Shown: one piece after another, positions 1 through 8,249 of the stretch
How the letters are laid out: each line of letters opens with the position of its first letter
Position numbering within the stretch: position 1 is the first letter of the stretch
IMG/VR virus record: IMGVR_UViG_3300025652_008385
Span: 1 to 46,372 of that record
Length of the DNA: 46,372 bases
Origin: a virus
Strand: one strand, 5' to 3'
The notes under the pieces: generated by a model
The model's input: the letters and a program-made list of their open reading frames with translations, nothing else
Database searches by the model: none
What the model was told of the DNA's origin: nothing
Made by a program: the position numbers and the translations under genes

Positions 1-937
1 GAAGTTTTTCAAGCTGCTGTAGACCCATTGCAGCCTGCAAATCTAGTGGCTTAAGGTTGTAACCTATTTCATCGAAAACATAGCGGTGATCGTACACGGC
101 ATCTTTGAGGCCGGGCAACCAGTTTTTAAATCTGTTACCACACGCTGTTTCGCTTGTGACGTTGCCTGGTTTCATTGAGTTGCAGTAACAAGCGCGCCCC
201 CAGTCTCGGATACTAGCCAATGCCGTACGTGTCTTCTGACTGTTAGTTGCAATGAAACCTCCCTCTCCCATCGTCATATGGTGGGCTGGAAAGAAGGAGC
301 ATGTTGACATGTCTCCATAGGAGCCCAACTTCTTACCGTCGTAGTAAGACCCCAAAGCATCGCATGCATCTTCTAGAAATACCAAATCGTATTTTTCTAC
401 GAGAGCCATCAATCTGTCCATGTCAGGCGGGTTACCCAACACGTGTGCAAACATTATCCCCTTAATGTCAGGGTCGCTCTCAAGAGCTTCTTCTACTCTA
501 TCCAGGTCCAAGTTTACACTTGGAAGCTCAACGTCTACAAACACTGGTACAAGGTTGTTTTGTATAATAGGATTAATGGTTGTCGGAAAACAAACAACTG
601 GGGTAATAATCTTGTCTCCGTCCTTTAATTGTTTTGGGAATCGTCGCGATTTAGTAGCGGCTACCATCAGCAAGTTTGCCGATGAACCTGAGTTGGTCAA
701 GGATCCGTAGAGTTTTCCAAGCTTGGACGGAAATTTTAACTCAAACTCTCTTGCGTTCTTGCCAAAAATCATCCAACCATCTAGTATTTGACGTACAGCG
801 GCGATGTATTCTTTTTCATCAAAAACCGGGCCCGAGTATGCTACCCAGTCTTCACCGGGGGTCCATGTTTCACTTTCGTGCTTCTCGGAAATATAATCAG
901 ACACCAACTCTATAATTTGTTCCAACTTTTCAGACAT
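1..937 (-). CDS. rfbH: RfbH/E1-type CDP-4-keto-6-deoxyglucose-3-dehydrase, C-terminus cut by window edge
   Basis: DegT/DnrJ/EryC1 fold enzyme, here 312 residues before the window ends. The PLP lysine of ordinary sugar aminotransferases is replaced by His (about residue 209, in FPAHHMTMGEGG), the hallmark of the E1 dehydrase that removes the C3 hydroxyl in 3,6-dideoxyhexose synthesis. The [2Fe-2S] cysteines follow the E1 pattern: C182, then 57 residues, C240-x-C242, but 13 rather than 7 residues before C256. The start at 937 has AAGGAG eight bases upstream and overlaps the end of the upstream SDR gene by 28 bases. The partner genes rfbF, rfbG and E3 may lie beyond the left edge. Family assignment is strong; the exact sugar product is inferred. 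Confidence 0.85.
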   Translation of the reverse strand, partial: MSEKLEQIIELVSDYISEKHESETWTPGEDWVAYSGPVFDEKEYIAAVRQILDGWMIFGKNAREFELKFPSKLGKLYGSLTNSGSSANLLMVAATKSRRFPKQLKDGDKIITPVVCFPTTINPIIQNNLVPVFVDVELPSVNLDLDRVEEALESDPDIKGIMFAHVLGNPPDMDRLMALVEKYDLVFLEDACDALGSYYDGKKLGSYGDMSTCSFFPAHHMTMGEGGFIATNSQKTRTALASIRDWGRACYCNSMKPGNVTSETACGNRFKNWLPGLKDAVYDHRYVFDEIGYNLKPLDLQAAMGLQQLEKL

Positions 938-1761
938 TCTTTTACTCCTTTATTCAGACCCGTCAGGTCAATGTTTAGTGAATCGAGCACGTGTGCCTTA
1001 CCCGTATAGGATTTGCCCAATTCTTTCTGTTCTATTATAACCTGCGACTTTGCGTTTGTCAAATCTTTAATCACCTGTGCGTGTTCACTCAAGGTGTATT
1101 TCTCTGGGTAGCATAGGTTTATATCTCTCGGCAGACTCGTATCATGTTTTTCTATAATATGCTCGATTACTCGGCCTACGTCTTGAGCGTAAAAATAGTC
1201 CATATATTTGTCACATGTTATTAGCGCACTTTGATTTAGTTTGAAATTGTTATAACAAGAGCGAAACAATCTTTGCGGTTCTTCGTGTTGCCCAAAACAC
1301 CCAAATAAGCGTAAGTTATAAATATTACTATTCATTTTTGCTATTTTTCGGGCGATAATATTCTTAGATAATCCATAATAATCGGTAGGTAATGATGCAC
1401 TCACTGATTCTTCAGTCGCACAATCAATAGAGTTCATGCGATTAAACTCTGCACCGGATCCAAAATTGAACATTATTTTAAACTGATCAGAAAAATAACT
1501 CAAGTTTTTGAACATCAAGATATTATCGATAATGTCATCAACCGTCTGCGTATCTAATCGTTTGCCACCTTTTACCGCGGTATGTATGACAACGTCTACT
1601 ACATTGTTCTCAAAAAAACCCCTAACGCTCTCGTAATCGGTGACGTTAAGGGTAGTTCTGTCGGTTACAAGGAGTTTACAATCCAAGGCTGTGTTATTTA
1701 CAAAATAGTGCTTTAGCTCTTTCGCAAGAAACCCATTACCACCTGTTAATAAGATATTCAT
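910..1761 (-). CDS. NAD(P)-dependent SDR sugar epimerase/dehydratase/reductase
   Basis: Extended short-chain dehydrogenase of 283 residues. The N-terminus MNILLTGGNGFLAKEL carries the Rossmann GxxGFxA dinucleotide motif, and YYGLSKNIIARK near residue 127 is the catalytic YxxxK. The sequence resembles nucleotide-sugar 4-reductases and epimerases of O-antigen operons. Directly followed by the RfbH-type gene with overlap and preceded 20 bases upstream by the PanB-like gene. In this context it could reduce a 4-keto group of a CDP-dideoxy sugar, or the side-chain ketone of a branched sugar as YerF does; the substrate cannot be read from the sequence. Confidence 0.8.
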   Translation of the reverse strand: MNILLTGGNGFLAKELKHYFVNNTALDCKLLVTDRTTLNVTDYESVRGFFENNVVDVVIHTAVKGGKRLDTQTVDDIIDNILMFKNLSYFSDQFKIMFNFGSGAEFNRMNSIDCATEESVSASLPTDYYGLSKNIIARKIAKMNSNIYNLRLFGCFGQHEEPQRLFRSCYNNFKLNQSALITCDKYMDYFYAQDVGRVIEHIIEKHDTSLPRDINLCYPEKYTLSEHAQVIKDLTNAKSQVIIEQKELGKSYTGKAHVLDSLNIDLTGLNKGVKECLKSWNKL

Positions 1762-1781
1762 CTAGATGGTGCTCCGGGCTA

Positions 1782-2714
1782 TTACTTCTTAGTTACCGTG
1801 TTTGGTGTTGCACTATGGTTAGTGGGAAACCCTTGGTCTGTCTCATACAATACTTGATCGTGTTTCCAGTTGCCTCCGCCGAGAAGTCTCTCTAGCTCTT
1901 CTTCCTTGATGGCATAAAAGTTTTCTTCTGCTGGGAAGTTTCCAGACCGAACTTCGGCTGCATACTCCTTCAGGGCGTTCTGCATAATTTGGCCGGCTTC
2001 ACAATATCTTTTAACAAACTTAGATTTGAACTCCCAAAAGAGGCCCATTAAGTCATGGAAGATTACTAGTTGGCCGTCGACCTTATCTCCGGCGCCGATT
2101 CCATAGACCGGAATCTTGAGTTCTTTGGCGATGATTTCTGCGGATTCTCTTGGCATGCCTTCTAATAGTAAGAAAGAACAGCCAGCTTCTTGCAAGTCAA
2201 GAGCCTGTTTAAGAATAATCTCCGCTTGTTTTGCGGTCTTGCCTTGAACTCGATAACCTCCGAGCTTTGCCCTAGTGTGAGGAGTGAGACCCAAGTGACT
2301 CATTACCATAATGCCTGAATCCGCAATGGCCTTAATGCGTTCAGTCATAGCACCCTCAACCTTTACACAGTCCATGCCGGCAATAACAAAGCGGCCTGCA
2401 TTTCGCACCGCTTCTTCGTTGGATATTTGGTAAGACATATAAGGCATATCTCCGATTAAGAACGCATTCTTGGCGCCTTTGGAAACTGCCTCAGAGTGTC
2501 TAATCATATCGTCCATTGTCACCGGTATTGTGGTTTTGTAGCCTAGCGTGGTCATCCCTAATGAATCACCCACCAAAATACAGTCGACCCCAGCGCCATC
2601 GGAGATCCTGGCCTGTGGATAATCGTAGGCCGTTGTGATTACCGTTGGAATACCTTCTCTCTTTTGTCGACGTAATTTTAATACCGTGACCTTATTTTTA
2701 TCGTTTGCACTCAT
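1782..2714 (-). CDS. panB: PanB-like ketopantoate hydroxymethyltransferase
   Basis: 310 residues with the complete PanB signature: VGDSLG (metal-binding Asp about 50), IGDMPYMSY (Asp about 89), DCVKVEG (Lys about 118), HLGLTPHTRAKLGGYRVQGK, LEGMP (catalytic Glu about 185) and GIGAGDKVDGQ. PanB moves a hydroxymethyl group from methylene-tetrahydrofolate to 2-oxoisovalerate, giving ketopantoate for coenzyme A. It has a 40-50 residue C-terminal extension beyond the usual length of about 264. It sits between a TPP enzyme and a sugar SDR, directly abutting the TPP enzyme's stop, so the true substrate may instead be another 2-oxo acid or ketone used in the glycan pathway. Fold and chemistry are near certain, role uncertain. 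Confidence 0.9.
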   Translation of the reverse strand: MSANDKNKVTVLKLRRQKREGIPTVITTAYDYPQARISDGAGVDCILVGDSLGMTTLGYKTTIPVTMDDMIRHSEAVSKGAKNAFLIGDMPYMSYQISNEEAVRNAGRFVIAGMDCVKVEGAMTERIKAIADSGIMVMSHLGLTPHTRAKLGGYRVQGKTAKQAEIILKQALDLQEAGCSFLLLEGMPRESAEIIAKELKIPVYGIGAGDKVDGQLVIFHDLMGLFWEFKSKFVKRYCEAGQIMQNALKEYAAEVRSGNFPAEENFYAIKEEELERLLGGGNWKHDQVLYETDQGFPTNHSATPNTVTKK

Positions 2715-4499
2715 TTACTTCTCCTCTATTAAGCGTACTAACATATTAACACGTAATTCCTCTTCTGTCAAGAAAGGAAACATGTTTTCTAGTGGTTGGG
2801 ATACTAATTTTCCATTGTCTAGTTTTTTGGCAGCGATTGTAGGTAAAACCTTGTCCCACTTTTTGCACATAACCTCACAGATGACTGGCCCATCAAAGTC
2901 TATTATTTCTTGTATCCGTTCGTCAAGTTCCACATTGTTTGATATTGAAAAATACTTTATCCCGTAGGCATCGGCAATCTTTTGCGTGTCTGGGAATGAT
3001 ACTCCGCTATTCTTATCCGTACCCACAAAGCGATCTTCAAAGTATTTTCTCTGTGTCGTTCTGATTGACAGGTAACCATCGTTGTTCCACACAAATATCT
3101 TAACAGGCAAGTTGTATTGTACGATTGTTTGCAATTCTTGTATGTTTGTTTGAAAAGAACCGTCTCCCGTGATTCCCACTACGTGAGGGTGTTCCATTGC
3201 AAACGAAAGACCAACGCAAGCAGGTAATGTAAATCCCATTTCTGCTTGGGCTCCGGGTGTAATCAGGCGCTGACCTTCTTTAATCTGTAGTGCCTGGCAC
3301 GGAACGTAATATGCGGAGCCGGCGTCTCCCACTACAGCAGATATAGGCGGCAGCGCGTTCGACAACTTGTCCATAAAACGATATAAACTAATTCCTCCTT
3401 CATCATCTTTGTGTTCAGGGAGGAATACTGGCCATATAGACTTCCATTTTGAACAAGTATCAATCCACCGCTTTGGTGAGCGATATTCTGTTTCAAACTT
3501 CAGCATAAAGTCTTTGGCATCCATTTCCACAAACAAGTCAATTTTAATAGTATCTTTTTTATGCTCTTCCGGATCTATATCCACAACTGCGATATTGGCC
3601 CCTCTTGCAAAGTATTCATACTTGTAGCCGGTAGAGGGTACACTTAGTCTACAGCCAATCGACAATAAGAAATCAGAATTTTGCACTGCAAAGTTTGCTG
3701 CTCGATTGCCCTTAATGCCAATTCTGCCTATGTTCAATTCATGTTCCGATGGCAACAAATCGGCTGACAGAAAAGTGGTGACCACTGGGATGTTATGCTT
3801 TTCAGCGAACGTTTTTATTTCTTTTGATGCGCCGGCTAGCCTCACGCCATTTCCTGCTAAGATTACGGGTCGAGTGGCTCTTTCTAGCATTTCCCTAAGG
3901 TTGTTTAAATCGGGAGAAAGTGTCTTGTTGTCGGGAATATATCTTTTAAGCTCAGAGGGGTTTATAAAGGCTCCTTGAACGTCCAGCGGAACATCTATCC
4001 AGACAGGGCCGCGGCGGCCAGTAGAAGCCAGGTGAAAGGCCTTGTCGAGGTGATATGCGATGTCTTCCGGCGCATCAACCATAACTGCATACTTTGTGAT
4101 TGATTTAACTATTTCTACAATGTTTGCCTCTTGAACTCCGAACTGACGAATATTCGCAGTTGAACTAAAGCAAGTTTGGTCTTTGTTGACCTGACCTGAA
4201 ATAAATATACAGGGTAAGTTATCCTGCCATGCATCCAATAGACCGGTAACACAGTTTGTACTGCCACAACCTGTGGTTGGTATCACCACCGAAAACCCAT
4301 TAGTATACTTAGCATGTGCTACAGCAGCCATTGCACTCGCCTGTTCATGGTGATTGCAAACAGACAACAGCTTATCGTGCTTTTTTATTGAATCGTTTAG
4401 GAACATTGCACCGCCGCCAGTAAGAGTATAAACGTGTTCTACTCCTAATTGATGTATCCTTTCGGCAACATAATCTACTAATCTAATCTTTTCACTCAT
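2715..4499 (-). CDS. Acetolactate synthase-like TPP enzyme (YerE-like candidate)
   Basis: 594 residues with the three domains of the pyruvate-decarboxylating TPP family. The activating glutamate is in NHHEQASAMA near residue 52, the central domain lies around 200-330, and the TPP-binding motif GDGSFQTN...WNNDGY is near residues 447-476. Acetolactate synthases condense pyruvate with 2-oxo acids; the homologue YerE transfers an acetyl unit from pyruvate onto C4 of CDP-3,6-dideoxy-4-ketoglucose, made by RfbH-type enzymes. The RfbH-type gene and an SDR in the same operon support the YerE reading. A plain catabolic or anabolic acetolactate synthase is the alternative. Overlaps the split-transketolase gene by 4 bases (ATGA). 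Confidence 0.85.
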   Translation of the reverse strand: MSEKIRLVDYVAERIHQLGVEHVYTLTGGGAMFLNDSIKKHDKLLSVCNHHEQASAMAAVAHAKYTNGFSVVIPTTGCGSTNCVTGLLDAWQDNLPCIFISGQVNKDQTCFSSTANIRQFGVQEANIVEIVKSITKYAVMVDAPEDIAYHLDKAFHLASTGRRGPVWIDVPLDVQGAFINPSELKRYIPDNKTLSPDLNNLREMLERATRPVILAGNGVRLAGASKEIKTFAEKHNIPVVTTFLSADLLPSEHELNIGRIGIKGNRAANFAVQNSDFLLSIGCRLSVPSTGYKYEYFARGANIAVVDIDPEEHKKDTIKIDLFVEMDAKDFMLKFETEYRSPKRWIDTCSKWKSIWPVFLPEHKDDEGGISLYRFMDKLSNALPPISAVVGDAGSAYYVPCQALQIKEGQRLITPGAQAEMGFTLPACVGLSFAMEHPHVVGITGDGSFQTNIQELQTIVQYNLPVKIFVWNNDGYLSIRTTQRKYFEDRFVGTDKNSGVSFPDTQKIADAYGIKYFSISNNVELDERIQEIIDFDGPVICEVMCKKWDKVLPTIAAKKLDNGKLVSQPLENMFPFLTEEELRVNMLVRLIEEK

Positions 4500-4984
4500 C
4501 TTTTCACTTCTCTGACTAAATTCATATAAACTGGAGTAGTTTTATCGATGACATATCTAAAATCTGTAGACATTTCATCAAGAGTGTTTGGATGTAGGGT
4601 TTTAATGTTTTTGAAAATTTTCATAATCTGTTTATCTTCTTCGGCCCAATGAGAAAAACCGAAATGTCCATAGTCGCGATCCCTTCCACCGCCTATTAAT
4701 TTTACTGGCAGCTTTTCATGATCAACATAATTTCTTATAAATTCAAAGGGCCTATAAAGCACAAATGGAGTAATTGAATATACAACTGGAATCTTACCTT
4801 CTATGGCTAGTCCGCTGGCCATTCCCAACATCAATTGTTCAGATGAGCCAACATTGTAAAAGCGATCCTGATAGTCAATTCGGATCCTATCCCAAAGCCC
4901 ATATCCTAAATCACCAGTTAATAAATATATATCTTTATTTCTACCCATTTCTATATGCAGTTTTTCAGCAAAATCACGGCGCAT
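4496..4984 (-). CDS. Transketolase-like subunit, pyrimidine-binding domain
   Basis: 162 residues matching the central (PYR) domain of transketolase and DXS-type enzymes: LLTGDLGYG at about 22-30, the VGSSEQLMLGMASGLA segment with the conserved activating Glu near residue 49, and GGGRDRDYGHFGFSHWAEED. The third, C-terminal domain of full transketolases is essentially missing. It overlaps the stop of the N-terminal subunit gene by 11 bases, so the two are probably co-translated and assemble. Split transketolase pairs occur in bacteria and in sugar operons, where they transfer two-carbon units. The specific acceptor is unknown; a ketosugar is likely from context. Confidence 0.8.
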   Translation of the reverse strand: MRRDFAEKLHIEMGRNKDIYLLTGDLGYGLWDRIRIDYQDRFYNVGSSEQLMLGMASGLAIEGKIPVVYSITPFVLYRPFEFIRNYVDHEKLPVKLIGGGRDRDYGHFGFSHWAEEDKQIMKIFKNIKTLHPNTLDEMSTDFRYVIDKTTPVYMNLVREVKR

Positions 4985-5624
4985 TATTTAAAATCCTTTT
5001 TGCAAGAGCATAATCTTTTTTATCCATTACGTGATAATGTGCATTCAAACCTCGAAGGAATGGAAACACACCAACATCAGTATAAATAATATTAATATTT
5101 GGTAAAAATGCCTGTAATCGATTTACTAAATACCGTGTATCTACAGTATCATACGCGCAATACCCATTAACATTAACATATATTTTAATATTTTTGAGAT
5201 TGTTTTCGTAAATGTATTTAAGTGCTTCCCACACACTACCTTCATGACATTCGCCGTCACTAATTAAGCAATGTACCGTGCGATCAGGATTCGCCACTGC
5301 TCTGCCAACAGCGACAGTGATACCCATCCCTAAACTGCCCGTAGAACAGTGTAGATCGTCTTCCTCGCATCGATGAGGGTGTCCACCGTGTTTAAGAAAC
5401 AAACGAGAAGCATCATGATTTAAATACCTCTCTAATACAACATATAGTGCTAATGCGCAATGACCAGATGAAAGAATAAAAATATCATCTTCATGTTTGT
5501 TTTTAAATATATCATCAACGATTCCCACACTGGATAGATAACTGCCTAGGTGAGACAACTTATTGTCATATGCTATATCAATTATTCTTTCTATTAAATC
5601 TGCTCTTTCCACTTTTCCATCCAT
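4974..5624 (-). CDS. Transketolase-like subunit, TPP (PP) domain
   Basis: 216 residues of a transketolase N-terminal subunit: KLSHLGSYLSSVGIVDDIF, FILSSGHCALALYVVL, the GGHPHRCEEDDLHCSTGSLGMGI region typical of transketolase, and the cofactor motif SDGECHEGSVWEA ending at NVNGY near residue 150. The usual GDG triplet reads SDG, a substitution worth noting. The protein is shorter than typical N-terminal subunits of about 270 residues. It overlaps both neighbours, the glycosyltransferase upstream by 31 bases and the PYR-domain subunit downstream by 11. A two-subunit TPP enzyme donating glycolaldehyde to a sugar is the likely role. Confidence 0.82.
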   Translation of the reverse strand: MDGKVERADLIERIIDIAYDNKLSHLGSYLSSVGIVDDIFKNKHEDDIFILSSGHCALALYVVLERYLNHDASRLFLKHGGHPHRCEEDDLHCSTGSLGMGITVAVGRAVANPDRTVHCLISDGECHEGSVWEALKYIYENNLKNIKIYVNVNGYCAYDTVDTRYLVNRLQAFLPNINIIYTDVGVFPFLRGLNAHYHVMDKKDYALAKRILNNAP

Positions 5625-6328
5625 TTTTGCTTTATTAGCAAATCATATTTTGTTGTTTGTTTATGCATGCCCCAAGTTGCCTGATCTGAGTGCCATCGGT
5701 AATAATATCCGATCCACTTGGGATAAGGATATATGAAAATGCCGTTGTCTGCTATATTGAAATATAAATCATAATCTGCTGCGCCAGAGCAAGTTTCTGA
5801 GTCCCATCGTAATATACCACTATCATGAAGTTCTCTCTTGTATACGACTGTGGGTGTCGTCACTGGGCACTTTTCAAACAACATTTGTTTAAATTGGCCC
5901 AAGCTGTTATATGAGTGCTTTATTTCCTCTAAAGTTATGCCTTTGTCAGAATCGATTCCTATGAGGGGGCTTTGTAAAATCTTTATTTTGTCTGGGGCTT
6001 TCGATATTATCTTGACAATTTTCTCAATGTATTCGGGATCGATGTAGTCATCCGCGCCCAAGATGGTGAAATAATCACCATTACAAAGACTTAGGGCTTT
6101 TTCCACCGGCTCAGTCCAGCCGTAAGGATAAATATTAGGTACAGTCCCTATAATTATTTCCGGGTGGCGGCCATGGACTTCTTGGATTACTTTGTAACTG
6201 TTGTCACTGCTTTCATTATCAATTACAATGACTTGAATGCTCTTATATGTTTGTGATAAGGCACTCTTAATGCTTTTCTCTATCCACTTTTCTGCATTGT
6301 AGCACGGAATTATTATATCTATTTTCAT
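5594..6328 (-). CDS. Family 2 glycosyltransferase
   Basis: 244-residue GT-A fold protein. The N-terminus MKIDIIIPCYNAEKWIEKSI with SALSQTYKSIQVIVIDNESSDNS is the classic GT2 nucleotide-binding half, and ILGADDYIDPEYI near residue 92 supplies the DxD-type metal motif. It probably transfers an NDP-activated sugar to a glycan. It is the first gene after a well-formed promoter (6353-6380), so transcription of the sugar-nucleotide half of the operon can start here independently of the glycosyltransferases upstream. Confidence 0.88.
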   Translation of the reverse strand: MKIDIIIPCYNAEKWIEKSIKSALSQTYKSIQVIVIDNESSDNSYKVIQEVHGRHPEIIIGTVPNIYPYGWTEPVEKALSLCNGDYFTILGADDYIDPEYIEKIVKIISKAPDKIKILQSPLIGIDSDKGITLEEIKHSYNSLGQFKQMLFEKCPVTTPTVVYKRELHDSGILRWDSETCSGAADYDLYFNIADNGIFIYPYPKWIGYYYRWHSDQATWGMHKQTTKYDLLIKQKWMEKWKEQI

Positions 6329-6352
6329 TTTGTTGATACGGTGTGAACTATC

Positions 6353-6380
6353 ATTATATCACGTATTGGCTTTTTGTCAA
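6353..6380 (-). promoter_or_regulatory. Sigma70-type promoter before the GT2 gene
   Basis: On the minus strand TTGACA (6375-6380), a 16-base spacer, then TATAAT (6353-6358). Both hexamers match the consensus exactly. It lies in the 62-base gap between two glycosyltransferase genes and would drive the GT2, transketolase, TPP, PanB, SDR and RfbH genes. Confidence 0.8.
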
Positions 6381-6390
6381 GTAAACTGAC

Positions 6391-7296
6391 CTACAGGGCC
6401 ATAACCTGCTGTAACACTTTGGTGAGCCTGATCTTTGATTCATGTTCTGTGATATATCTTTTAAAGCCGGAGAGGGCGATTGCTTCTGCTATCTTAGGCT
6501 TAGAATTCAAAAACTTAATCTTATCTTCAAACTCCTTGTTGCTCTTAAATGTTATTATTTCTTTGTCAATCTCAAAAAAATGCTCTATCCCTGGGTGGTG
6601 CTCAGTCAGTAGGAGTGCCTTGCCCGCGGGGATCTCAAACATCCTTTGTTTCATTTGTGTCTTCTTTTGCGGATCATTTTCATTAATGCTTAAGTTAATT
6701 GCTATTTTGCTTCTTGCGTGTGTTAAATACATCTCTTCTTGCGAAATATTAGAAAAAATGTCAATTGGCAGATCTTCGTGCTGTTCAAAGAAGTTCTTCC
6801 GCAGGCCATTCAAGGCGCCAATAAAAGATACCTCTATGTCTTTATCTTGGTAGCTTAACTTTGGGTACAAACTTATGTTGGAATGCCAGGTACCCAAAAC
6901 AATATTGCTATATCCGGCTCTTTCATATCTCCTCACATAATCCGGTTCAGGTGTTGAACATACATTGAAATATACGCATGCTTTTCTAGAGAAGCTGTGG
7001 TATCTCCAAGTATCATCACAAAACCAATTGAATGTTCTTGTGCGGCCGCTGTCCGTCTCTTGTTTTATTTGGTCCCATGGCTCCCAAGGGGCAATATTTA
7101 AATCGCCGGTTAACATACAAAATATTAAATCTGGCTTTAGGGTTTCCACTACCTTCTTAAAATCTTTTTCAACCGGGTCTACTGTGTCAAAAAAATAGAC
7201 ATCATGACCCATTTCAAGCAATGGCATATAAAAATACCACCATCCGCCGTCGAGGTGGCCTCTATATGTCTTGTTTGTTACAAGGATTATTTTCAT
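6391..7296 (-). CDS. CgeB-like GT-B glycosyltransferase
   Basis: 301 residues. The C-terminal half has the Glyco_trans_1_2/CgeB signature: IEVSFIGALNGLRKNFF near residue 155, KQRMFEIPAGKALLLTE near 220 and a following Glu-rich helix, the donor-binding part of a GT-B fold. The N-terminus MKIILVTNKTYRGHLDGGWWYF is the first Rossmann-like half. CgeB-type transferases are frequent in marine phage surface-sugar clusters. Overlaps the next upstream gene by 4 bases. Donor and acceptor unknown. Confidence 0.75.
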   Translation of the reverse strand: MKIILVTNKTYRGHLDGGWWYFYMPLLEMGHDVYFFDTVDPVEKDFKKVVETLKPDLIFCMLTGDLNIAPWEPWDQIKQETDSGRTRTFNWFCDDTWRYHSFSRKACVYFNVCSTPEPDYVRRYERAGYSNIVLGTWHSNISLYPKLSYQDKDIEVSFIGALNGLRKNFFEQHEDLPIDIFSNISQEEMYLTHARSKIAINLSINENDPQKKTQMKQRMFEIPAGKALLLTEHHPGIEHFFEIDKEIITFKSNKEFEDKIKFLNSKPKIAEAIALSGFKRYITEHESKIRLTKVLQQVMAL

Positions 7297-8249
7297 AAGT
7301 CAAGAAATGTCTGGGCTCGATTAATATAGCAATGATTTTTCAAAATGTTTTCTCGATTAACTTCTTTTATGTTGTCAAATTCGCTTTCTGGAAGTGAAAG
7401 AATTTCTTTGGCAATAGTGACCATTTCAGAAGGCTCAAGGGTTGTTCGGACACTAGGGAATATATCGTTTAACTGTTTAACTGTATCTGAAATCATTAGG
7501 CCGTTAAGTCCAAGCGACTTATAGGTTCTCTCGTTGGTATCAGTACCGAGTGTTCTTTGATATGCGTCGTGTACATTAATTGTCATCTTACTGTTCGCCA
7601 GCAGATCACATTCCTGCTGGTGAGAAAGGTTTTTATTTATGAAGAATCCGCACTTCAAGCCAGAGTCTTTAAACGCAGCAAAGGTTTTCATCATTATCTT
7701 TCTTTTTTCATCAAACCCGTTGTCAGCCCAACCTCCCACAAAACTAATGTCAAACTGTTTGTATTTTTCTACTTCAGTGGGCGTATAGCCTATTGAGTCA
7801 AAGGCCAATGGTACTGTATTTATTTTATCTTCCCATCGAGGATAGAAATCATATGCACCCGCATCCGCAAAAGTCCATGGATATACGTTATCCATTTGTT
7901 TTATCATGCTGCTTAATTGTATATTCAGACATGTCGTAAAGTTTGGGTGCTGGGCCCATGGTTCAGGGTATCTGCTTGGTTGTACAAACAAAAACGTCTT
8001 CGTGCTATTTGCTATAAGATCAATCGACCTAATACCGGGTGCATCGTGCATCAACTGTGCATCATACTCCGTTAGCATGACCATGTATTCTTCGCCGGGC
8101 GCCGGCTGTGGTTCCGGAAGAATATATTTAGGGTAAGCTGACGTGTCACACTTGATTACTTCAAATCCAAGAGAAGCCCAGGCTTTCTGGTATCCTTGGT
8201 AAATCCATTTTCCAGCGTGTTTTTCAAAATCAGATATATAAATTTTCAT
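7293..8249 (-). CDS. CgeB-like glycosyltransferase
   Basis: 318 residues, organised like its downstream neighbour. FDISFVGGWADNGFDEKRK near residue 165, INVHDAYQRTLGTDTNERTYKSLGLNGLMISD near 225 and a C-terminal region resembling the CgeB donor-binding site. The conserved arginine-glutamate pair of this family is in NERTYKSL. Overlaps both neighbours by 4 bases, so it belongs to the same transcript. Probably a paralogue of the 6391-7296 gene with diverged specificity. Confidence 0.68.
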   Translation of the reverse strand: MKIYISDFEKHAGKWIYQGYQKAWASLGFEVIKCDTSAYPKYILPEPQPAPGEEYMVMLTEYDAQLMHDAPGIRSIDLIANSTKTFLFVQPSRYPEPWAQHPNFTTCLNIQLSSMIKQMDNVYPWTFADAGAYDFYPRWEDKINTVPLAFDSIGYTPTEVEKYKQFDISFVGGWADNGFDEKRKIMMKTFAAFKDSGLKCGFFINKNLSHQQECDLLANSKMTINVHDAYQRTLGTDTNERTYKSLGLNGLMISDTVKQLNDIFPSVRTTLEPSEMVTIAKEILSLPESEFDNIKEVNRENILKNHCYINRAQTFLDL

